This document shows, in pieces, positions 1-5,005 of a DNA stretch of 5,005 bases (positions are counted from its first letter, which is position 1; the number at the start of each line of letters is the position of its first letter). A model generated the notes under the pieces. That model worked only from the letters and a program-made list of their open reading frames with translations. It ran no database searches and was not told where the DNA came from. The stretch comes from an uncultured Bacteroidales bacterium (GTDB taxonomy: Bacteria; Bacteroidota; Bacteroidia; Bacteroidales; UBA932): positions 1 to 5,005 of the forward strand of contig CAJOQW010000036.1 in the NCBI GenBank assembly GCA_905236955.1, given 5' to 3'. A program made the position numbers and the translations under genes.

Positions 1-80
1 ATGACGGTGCATGGAAGGTTCTTTCCATCAGCACCGAAGACGGATGTCATTCCGATCTTTTTTCCAATTAATCCAGGCAT
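1..80 (-). CDS. rplC: 50S ribosomal protein L3, N-terminal fragment (runs off left edge)
   Basis: Reading the minus strand from the ATG at 80-78 gives 26 complete codons starting MPGLIGKKIGMTSVF and continuing to NLPCTV. This is the characteristic L3 N-terminus, with the basic GLIGKKIGMT block that opens nearly all bacterial L3 proteins. L3 is an early-assembling 23S rRNA-binding protein whose extensions reach the peptidyl-transferase region. The rest of the gene, and presumably the following r-protein operon (rplD, rplW and so on), lies outside the window. There is no Shine-Dalgarno sequence before the ATG; the upstream stretch is A/C-rich, as is common for Bacteroidota r-protein genes. The gene is divergent from cdaA, and rpsJ, which normally precedes rplC in the S10 operon, is not present upstream. 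A Bacteroidota-type promoter and a leader hairpin precede it. The identity is secure although only about 26 residues are visible. Confidence 0.93.
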   Translation of the reverse strand, partial: MPGLIGKKIGMTSVFGADGKNLPCTV

Positions 81-112
81 TGGTTTGATTGTTGGATGTT
101 AATATAATTAAA

Positions 113-130
113 GCCCCCTTTTTTTGGGGC
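113..130 (-). promoter_or_regulatory. GC-rich hairpin at the 5' end of the rplC leader
   Basis: GCCCC (113-117) pairs perfectly with GGGGC (126-130) across an 8-nt loop that is almost all T on the plus strand and A in the minus-strand transcript. In the rplC direction the stem is followed by a TTTAATTATATT stretch. It would sit at or just after the predicted transcription start, so it could be a 5' stabilising stem or a weak attenuator. If the true start falls within the stem, the hairpin would be incomplete. In the plus direction no T-run follows, so it is not a terminator that way. Confidence 0.45.
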
Positions 131-132
131 TG

Positions 133-162
133 CAAAGATACGATTAATTTTTCAAATTGCAA
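133..162 (-). promoter_or_regulatory. Promoter for rplC, Bacteroidota type
   Basis: On the minus strand, TTG at 162-160 is followed by exactly 19 bases and then TATCTTTG at 140-133. This matches the Bacteroidota primary sigma consensus of TTG at -33 and TAnnTTTG at -7. Transcription would start about 4-7 bases further on, near 129-126, giving a leader of roughly 45-50 nt before the rplC ATG at 80. The site is seen in the sequence; its activity is inferred. Confidence 0.65.
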
Positions 163-166
163 GCGA

Positions 167-196
167 TTGAACTCAAGCTTTTTATTAGTAACTTTG
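167..196 (+). promoter_or_regulatory. Promoter for the cdaA-mutS2-yraN-manC operon, Bacteroidota type
   Basis: TTG at 167-169, a 19-base spacer and TAACTTTG at 189-196 match the Bacteroidota TTG/TAnnTTTG promoter with the same spacing as the divergent rplC promoter. The predicted start at about 200-203 coincides with the cdaA ATG at 203, implying a leaderless or nearly leaderless message. The -7 box overlaps a perfect 8-bp palindrome, TTTGCAAA (193-200). No second strong match to this promoter was noticed in the gene junctions downstream, so this is the likely operon promoter. Confidence 0.62.
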
Positions 197-202
197 CAAA
201 CT

Positions 203-1027
203 ATGATCCCTCTGGAAATCTTCGGCTTCCTGAGACTCTCGGTGGCGGACATACTGGACATCCTGATGGTGGCCATCATCATCTTCCTGGTGTTCCGGTG
301 GCTGCGCGGTTCCAGCGCGATGAACATCCTCATCGCCATAGTCGCGCTCTTCATCGTCCGTTTCGTGGCCGGCGCCCTTGGCATGAAACTGATGAGCGCG
401 CTCATGGACGCAGTGATCAGCGTCGGCGCAATAGCCCTCATCGTCATATTCCAGCCGGAAATCCGCCAGTTCCTCACCAGGCTTGGCCGCAGGACCGGCC
501 TGCGCACTGAGGACGCCGGGCACATGAACTGGTTCGACCGCCTGCTCGGACGCAAGGACGACAGCCTCGTGGGCACGGACGTGAAGGAGATAACCCAGGC
601 CTGCCGCGACATGGCCGAATCCTCCACTGGCGCGCTTATAGTCATACTCCACAAGAATTCGCTGGAGGAAATCATAGACACCGGGGACCGCATCGACGCC
701 GATATCAAAGCCCGCCTTATAGAGAACATCTTCTACAAGAACTCCCCCCTGCATGACGGGGCCATGATCATAGGCCACGGACGCATAATCGCCGCCCGCT
801 GCACCCTGCCCATGACGGAGCGCACGGACCTCCCCGCTAAATACGGCATGAGGCACAAGTCCGCGGTGGGGATCAGCGAACAGAGCGACGTCGATGTCAT
901 AGTGGTGAGCGAGCAGCGCGGCACAATCTCCTTCGTGCGGGAAGGCGTCATCTATCCCATAGAGAACATCAACGAACTCAGGCTCAGGCTGGAACCGCAG
1001 AAGAAGGAAGATGAAGACAGAAACTAA
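203..1027 (+). CDS. cdaA: Diadenylate cyclase CdaA (membrane c-di-AMP synthase)
   Basis: CdaA condenses two ATP into cyclic di-AMP, the second messenger for potassium/osmotic and envelope homeostasis. From ATG 203 the protein is 274 residues, close to the 273 of B. subtilis CdaA. Three hydrophobic segments lie at about 13-33, 39-57 and 64-83, and a cytoplasmic DisA_N/DAC domain at about 84-255. The catalytic DGA motif is at D185-A187. The nucleotide-binding motif is R217-H218-K219 where the family usually has RHR. A VVSE segment (234-237) closes the core, and the tail is charged. ATG 203 is chosen because it gives the usual short lead into the first membrane helix. The upstream in-frame ATG at 89 would translate through both promoters; GTG at 242 is a possible but shorter start. 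No cdaR follows, as is typical outside Firmicutes. The gene overlaps mutS2 by 17 nt. Confidence 0.95.
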   Translation: MIPLEIFGFLRLSVADILDILMVAIIIFLVFRWLRGSSAMNILIAIVALFIVRFVAGALGMKLMSALMDAVISVGAIALIVIFQPEIRQFLTRLGRRTGLRTEDAGHMNWFDRLLGRKDDSLVGTDVKEITQACRDMAESSTGALIVILHKNSLEEIIDTGDRIDADIKARLIENIFYKNSPLHDGAMIIGHGRIIAARCTLPMTERTDLPAKYGMRHKSAVGISEQSDVDVIVVSEQRGTISFVREGVIYPIENINELRLRLEPQKKEDEDRN

Positions 1028-3455
1028 GCTGGGATTCGACCGCATACGGCAGATGGTCTCGGACCGCTGCAGTACGGACTACGCCGCAAGACGCACTTCC
1101 GAAGAGGGATTCTCCTCCGATCCCGCCGAGATATCGCGAAGGCTTCATCTGACAGACGAGATGAGGGTGGTGCTCATGTTCGAGGAAAACTTCCCGACCT
1201 CGGGCTACATCGATGCCATCCCCTTCCTCAAACCACTGGAACAGAGCGGGCTCCACATAGACGTCTTGAGCCTCGGCAGGCTCAAGACCCTGCTTGACAC
1301 CACCCGCCGCATTTCCGCTTTCTTCGGAAGCATCAAGGACGGCATCTATCCCAGCCTGAAGAAGATGGCCGCACCGGTGATGGTATTCCCCGAAGTGCTG
1401 CGGCGCATCGAGACCATCCTGGATAAATACGGCGGCATAAAGGATTCCGCATCCCCGGAGCTCCAGGACATACGGCGCCGTCTCAAGACGCAGGAAGCTT
1501 CCCTCTCGAAAAAGGCCCAGGCCGTACTCAAGGCTGCCCAGGATGCCGGCTACGCCGACTCCGACGCCGGCATAAGCATAAGGGACGGGAAATATCTGGT
1601 ACCTGTATCTTCCGCCCACAAGCGCAAGGTGCCCGGATACGTCTACGACGAATCCTCGACAGGCAAAACCTCTTTCGTGGAGCCGGTGGAGGTGATAGAA
1701 CTCGAAAATGAAATAAACGCCCTCAGGGCCGACGAAGCCCGCGAGACGGAAAGGATACTCATCGCTTTCACCGACTTCCTGCGCCCTTACATTCCCGAGC
1801 TGCTCAAGTCGGCCGCCTTCATCGGCGAAATGGACTTCATCATGGCGAAGGCACGTACAGCCATGGACTTCAGGGCCGGCATGCCCATCATCTCGGAAGA
1901 CGGATGCCTGCGCCTGCGCAAGGCCCGGCACCCCCTTCTGGAAAGGGCCCTGGCCAAGGAAGGCAAGAAGATGGTGCCGGTGTCGATGGAGCTCACCCCC
2001 GCAAAGCACATCCTTCTCATCTCCGGTCCCAACGCCGGCGGAAAGAGCGTATGCCTCAAGACGGCGGGCCTTCTGCAGTACATGTTCCAGTGGGGCATGC
2101 TCATCCCCACCTCCGAAACCTCCGAACTCCCGGTTTTCAAGGAAATAATGGTGAGCATAGGCGACGACCAGAGCCTCGAGAACGACCTCTCCACCTATTC
2201 ATCTTTCCTGATGGAAATGAAGGAGATGCTCTCAGTCGCCGGCTCATCCACGATGGTGCTGATCGACGAATTCGGCTCCGGCACCGAACCCGCGGCTGGC
2301 GGAGCCATAGCCGAGGCCATCCTGGCCGAGATAGACAAGCGGGGGGTATATGGGGTGATCACCACCCATTACACCAACCTGAAGCTCTATGCCTCGGGAG
2401 CGCAGACGGGAGTGGTAAACGGAGCGATGCTCTTCGACTCCGCCAGGATAGAACCCCTGTTCAAACTCGAGACAGGCCTGCCTGGCAACTCCTTCGCCTT
2501 CGAAATGGCCCGCAAGACCGGCCTTCCCGAACCGATAGTCAAGGACGCCGAAAACCGCGCCGGCGAAGAATACGTGGGGATAGAAAGGAACCTGCGCAGG
2601 ATAGCCCGCAACAGGCGCGCCCTCGACGAGAAGCTGCAGAAGGTGAAGCACACCGACAAGGAACTGACCTCGACTGTAGAGGAATACCAGAAGCAGCTGG
2701 AAGAGCTCCGTGAAGAAAGGAAGAACATCCTCGAAGCGGCGCAGCACGAGGCCGAGGAAATAGTGAAGGGGGCGGGAAAGCAGGTGGAACGCACCATCCG
2801 CGAAATCAAGGAGAGCCAGGCGGACAAGTCCCGCACCAAGGAGGCCCGCCGGGAACTGCAGGATTTCCTCGGGGCCATAGCGGAAAAGAAGACCAAGGAC
2901 GAATATATCGAGCGCAAGATGGCGAGGCTGCAGAAGAAACGCCCCTCAGGCAGCGCTCCGGCGGCCCCGGAACGCAGGGGCGAGCCGCTCAAGATAGGCG
3001 AGAAAGTGCGCGTGAAGGCCAGCGGCATGGTGGGCGAGGTGGCCAAGGTGTCCCCGAAATCGGTTACCATCATCATAGGAAACATCTCCAGCACCATGAC
3101 CCCCGGAGGCCTTGAAAGGATATCTTCCAATGAATACCACGAGACCGCGAAGCGCACCTTCGACAAGCCGCGCATGAAATACGACCCGGCCATATCGGAG
3201 CGCCGGCTCGCTTTCAAGCCCGAACTGGACGTACGCGGCGAAAGGCTGGCCGAAGCCCTGGACATCGTCATGCACTATGTGGACGACGCCATCATGGTGA
3301 ACGTCCCGTCGGTACGCATCATCCACGGCAAGGGCACAGGCGCCCTACACGAGGAAATCCAGAAATACCTCCGCACGGTCCCCGGCGTTGCCAAAGTGTC
3401 AGACGAGGACGTCCGCCACGGCGGGTCGGGTGTCACCATCGTAACTTTCGAATAA
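1011..3455 (+). CDS. mutS2: Endonuclease MutS2 (MutS-family ATPase with Smr domain)
   Basis: MutS2 is a cytosolic MutS-family dimeric ATPase without a mismatch-recognition domain. It suppresses homologous recombination in some bacteria, and in B. subtilis it is reported to split collided ribosomes. The protein has 814 residues (B. subtilis 785). The core/lever region is about 1-320. The ATPase has Walker A GPNAGGKS at 339-346, a DDQS-containing signature region at 385-401 (LSTYSSFLMEM), Walker B with D419-E420 leading into FGSGTEP, and TTHY at 451-454. A charged coiled coil spans about 520-640, a KOW-like beta domain about 658-705, and the C-terminal Smr domain about 737-814, with LDVRG at 739-743 and HGKGTG at 772-777. 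The residue pair after HGKGTGA is LH rather than the common LR. All domains are intact. The start lies inside the cdaA end after a purine-rich AAGAAGGAAG that sits too close to be an ideal Shine-Dalgarno, so coupling to cdaA translation is likely. Confidence 0.96.
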   Translation: MKTETKLGFDRIRQMVSDRCSTDYAARRTSEEGFSSDPAEISRRLHLTDEMRVVLMFEENFPTSGYIDAIPFLKPLEQSGLHIDVLSLGRLKTLLDTTRRISAFFGSIKDGIYPSLKKMAAPVMVFPEVLRRIETILDKYGGIKDSASPELQDIRRRLKTQEASLSKKAQAVLKAAQDAGYADSDAGISIRDGKYLVPVSSAHKRKVPGYVYDESSTGKTSFVEPVEVIELENEINALRADEARETERILIAFTDFLRPYIPELLKSAAFIGEMDFIMAKARTAMDFRAGMPIISEDGCLRLRKARHPLLERALAKEGKKMVPVSMELTPAKHILLISGPNAGGKSVCLKTAGLLQYMFQWGMLIPTSETSELPVFKEIMVSIGDDQSLENDLSTYSSFLMEMKEMLSVAGSSTMVLIDEFGSGTEPAAGGAIAEAILAEIDKRGVYGVITTHYTNLKLYASGAQTGVVNGAMLFDSARIEPLFKLETGLPGNSFAFEMARKTGLPEPIVKDAENRAGEEYVGIERNLRRIARNRRALDEKLQKVKHTDKELTSTVEEYQKQLEELREERKNILEAAQHEAEEIVKGAGKQVERTIREIKESQADKSRTKEARRELQDFLGAIAEKKTKDEYIERKMARLQKKRPSGSAPAAPERRGEPLKIGEKVRVKASGMVGEVAKVSPKSVTIIIGNISSTMTPGGLERISSNEYHETAKRTFDKPRMKYDPAISERRLAFKPELDVRGERLAEALDIVMHYVDDAIMVNVPSVRIIHGKGTGALHEEIQKYLRTVPGVAKVSDEDVRHGGSGVTIVTFE

Positions 3456-3457
3456 AA

Positions 3458-3826
3458 ATGGACAGGCGTGAAGTCGGCCGGAAAGGTGAAGAACTGGCCT
3501 CGGAGTGGCTTTCGGCCCACGGCCACACCATACTGGGCAGGAACTGGAGGGGCGGCAGGGTGGAACTGGACATAGTCAGCACCGACGTTTCAGGCATTCA
3601 TTTTGTAGAGGTAAAGAGTCGTACGGCACCTGTGATGGCAGACCCTTCTGTAAATGTCAACTACATAAAAATGAAGCACTTAAAGGCAGCCGCACAAAAA
3701 TGGTTGCGGGCTAATCCGCAGTTCGGCGCACTGGAAGTGTTTTTTGACATAATAACTGTCGTATTCGACAGAGGAACCACGGACATTAACTATTACCAAC
3801 AAGCATTCATACCTGTATATGCATAA
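3458..3826 (+). CDS. YraN/UPF0102 family nuclease-fold protein
   Basis: This is a 122-residue protein, the normal length for UPF0102 (YraN), a small cytosolic family with a PD-(D/E)XK nuclease-like fold whose physiological role is poorly defined. Visible family features are the N-terminal GRKGEELASEWL (E11/E12), the GRNWRGGRVELDIV block with E36-x-D38, and the FVEVKSR block with E51-x-K53 and R55. Together these form the expected acidic/lysine active-site set. A conserved FDI segment follows at 96-98. It starts 2 nt after the mutS2 stop in an A-rich context (AATAAAAATG) and overlaps manC by 8 nt. The sequence from about 3600 to the end is markedly poorer in G+C (about 45%, falling to about 33% at the end, counted by hand) than its own first 120 bases (about 60%) and than the neighbouring genes. 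The reading frame is intact despite this. Confidence 0.92.
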   Translation: MDRREVGRKGEELASEWLSAHGHTILGRNWRGGRVELDIVSTDVSGIHFVEVKSRTAPVMADPSVNVNYIKMKHLKAAAQKWLRANPQFGALEVFFDIITVVFDRGTTDINYYQQAFIPVYA

Positions 3827-4913
3827 TTATTGCGTGATTCTCGCAGGCGGCGCCGGTTCCAGTTTCTGGCCCATTTGCCGCGACGACCACCCGAAACAGT
3901 TCTACGTTTCAGAAACCTCAGGCAAATCTTTCCTCCGGCAGACTTACGACAGGATGCTGGCCATCTTCCCCGAAGAGAATATCTACATCATATCCCTTCT
4001 GCGCTACAAGGACCTGCTCAGGGAGCAGTTCCCCGACATTCCGGAAGAAAGGTTCATCCTGGAACCATACGGACGCAACACCGCCCCAGCCACGGCTTTC
4101 GCAGCTGTCAAGGTCCTCTCGCGGGATCCCGACGCGGTGATGACAATCATCCCGTCCGACCAGGAAATAGGCGACAGGCTGCTCTTCAGGTCAACCCTGC
4201 GGACGGCAATGGACTATGCGGCCTCAAGGGATATTCTCCTTGCCCTGGGCATAATCCCCACCAGTCCCAATACCAATTTCGGATATGTGCAGGTTACGGG
4301 CGGACGCGACGCTTACGAGGCCGGCAAACCGGTAAAGGCGAAGACCTTCACCGAAAAGCCCTCACCGGAGCTCGCCGGGGTGTTCGTCGAAAGCGGCGAA
4401 TTCCTGTGGAACTCGGGCATCTTCGTCTGGAAGGCATCGGCCATCCTCAGGGAGATGCATGTATGCAGCCCCGAAATCACCAGGCTGTGGACAGGATGGG
4501 AGCAGGCAATGGACACTCCGGCCGAAGCCGGCTTCGTGGAAAAGGTCTATACCGAAAGTCCCAATATCTCGATAGATTATGCCGTGCTCGAGAAGAGCGA
4601 CAACCTGTGGGTGCTGCCCGCCCGTTTCGGATGGAGCGACGTGGGCACCTACAATTCGTATTATATGCACAGCCGGAAAAAGGACTCCTGCGGCAACATG
4701 ACATCCATCGCGAGCGGCAAATCGCTGCTCCGCGAAGACATGAACGACATCATATGGAGCGGGAATCCCCGCAAGCTCGTCGTAATCCGCGGACTGGAAG
4801 ATTATCTGGTCGTGGATACCGACGACGTGCTGATGATATGCCCCAGGGACGAGTCCAGGATGAAGGAGACCCTTTCCGAACTCACCCACCCGGGGTTCGA
4901 GGAATTCATGTAA
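3819..4913 (+). CDS. manC: Mannose-1-phosphate guanylyltransferase (GDP-mannose pyrophosphorylase)
   Basis: The predicted reaction is GTP + mannose-1-phosphate to GDP-mannose + PPi, feeding GDP-mannose and GDP-fucose glycans. The 364-residue protein is the single-domain nucleotidyltransferase type, without a fused C-terminal phosphomannose isomerase. Motifs in order: LAGGAGSSFWP at 8-18 with PKQF at 25-28, EPYGRNTAPA at 82-91, PSDQ at 112-115, FTEKP at 177-181, WNSGIFVW at 197-204, SIDYAVLEKS at 251-260 and GWSDVGTY at 271-278. Two positions differ from the usual signatures: the arginine of GGxGxRxWP is S15, and the histidine of PSDH is Q115. The other motifs are clear, so the family call is firm, but activity and exact sugar specificity are less certain. 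ATG 3819 overlaps the yraN stop by 8 nt and places the glycine-rich loop at the usual distance from the N-terminus. No obvious intrinsic terminator follows the stop. Confidence 0.9.
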   Translation: MHNYCVILAGGAGSSFWPICRDDHPKQFYVSETSGKSFLRQTYDRMLAIFPEENIYIISLLRYKDLLREQFPDIPEERFILEPYGRNTAPATAFAAVKVLSRDPDAVMTIIPSDQEIGDRLLFRSTLRTAMDYAASRDILLALGIIPTSPNTNFGYVQVTGGRDAYEAGKPVKAKTFTEKPSPELAGVFVESGEFLWNSGIFVWKASAILREMHVCSPEITRLWTGWEQAMDTPAEAGFVEKVYTESPNISIDYAVLEKSDNLWVLPARFGWSDVGTYNSYYMHSRKKDSCGNMTSIASGKSLLREDMNDIIWSGNPRKLVVIRGLEDYLVVDTDDVLMICPRDESRMKETLSELTHPGFEEFM

Positions 4914-5005
4914 TCAGCGTGGTATCTTGAAAGCGAGGGACCCGTCCAAGAAACGGCCTGCGGGAGTGATTCCCCGTCGGGGAGGGCATATACCGCATAA
5001 AGTGC
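4914..5005 (-). other. Possible 3' end of a convergent gene (unidentified)
   Basis: On the minus strand, 29 codons from the right edge stay open and end in TGA at 4916-4914, directly abutting the manC TAA at 4911-4913. The predicted C-terminus reads GRFLDGSLAFKIPR. I do not recognise a family. A frame this short is open by chance fairly often, and a plus-strand frame from 4915 is also open to the edge, so this is only a candidate. A small stem TCCCC/GGGGA (4971-4975 with 4979-4983) lies inside, without a T-run on either strand. Confidence 0.22.

Noticed and set aside
113..130. Hairpin as an intrinsic terminator in the plus direction
   Set aside because: No gene precedes it on the plus strand and no T-run follows the stem in that direction.
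89..202. Upstream ATG at 89 as the cdaA start, adding 38 residues
   Set aside because: The extension would pass through both promoter motifs and the rplC leader, is AT-rich unlike the gene, and makes the protein about 38 residues longer than the family norm.
185..1045. Long minus-strand open frame opposite cdaA
   Set aside because: It is a shadow of the G+C-rich coding frame of cdaA, with no recognisable domain and a His/Asp/Gly-rich composition typical of antisense frames.
984..3271. Several long open frames antisense to or out of frame with mutS2
   Set aside because: All lie within an intact, fully motif-supported mutS2, and their compositions (Arg/Ser-rich or His/Gly-rich) are those of shadow frames.
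3442..3449. TAACTTTC before yraN as a second promoter
   Set aside because: It misses the final G of TAnnTTTG and lies inside the mutS2 coding end, and the 2-nt gene spacing favours read-through.
3830..4930. A 366-codon plus-strand frame overlapping manC
   Set aside because: It is an Arg/Gly/His-rich +2 shadow; manC in the true frame has every family motif region in order.
4971..4983. TCCCC-GTC-GGGGA stem as the operon terminator
   Set aside because: The stem is short with a 3-nt loop and has no T-run on either strand, so it is not a convincing intrinsic terminator.

Overview
The window looks like a chromosomal housekeeping segment from a member of the Bacteroidota, probably a G+C-rich Bacteroidales-type lineage. 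Four things suggest this. The two promoter candidates match the Bacteroidota consensus (TTG, 19 bases, TAnnTTTG) rather than the E. coli -35/-10. Start codons lack well-placed Shine-Dalgarno sequences. The membrane diadenylate cyclase has no cdaR partner. The MutS2, YraN and mannose-1-phosphate guanylyltransferase proteins have the look of that phylum. The genus cannot be named from the sequence alone.

Layout. Positions 1-80 (minus strand) hold the first 26 codons of rplC (ribosomal protein L3), which runs off the left edge. Positions 81-202 are an AT-rich divergent intergenic region with a hairpin in the rplC leader and two back-to-back promoters whose -33 boxes lie 4 bp apart. On the plus strand, four tightly packed genes follow: cdaA (203-1027, c-di-AMP synthase), mutS2 (1011-3455), a YraN/UPF0102 nuclease-like gene (3458-3826) and a manC-type mannose-1-phosphate guanylyltransferase (3819-4913). 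Consecutive genes overlap by 17 nt, are separated by 2 nt, and overlap by 8 nt, so one transcription unit with translational coupling is likely. The last 92 bases (4914-5005) hold no confident gene. A short minus-strand reading frame stops exactly against the manC stop codon and could be the tail of a convergent gene.

How the genes may relate. Each has a well-known separate role: translation, c-di-AMP signalling, recombination control or collided-ribosome rescue, a nuclease-fold protein, and GDP-mannose supply. The shared promoter region would physically link ribosomal-protein transcription with c-di-AMP synthesis and MutS2. That link is inference.

I see no mobile element, CRISPR array, RNA gene or clearly novel multi-gene system here. 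The points worth a second look are the overlapping divergent promoters with an apparently leaderless cdaA start, rplC standing at the head of its transcript without rpsJ, substitutions at family-conserved positions in CdaA (RHR to RHK) and ManC (R to S in the GTP-binding signature, H to Q in PSDH), and a sharp base-composition drop inside yraN.
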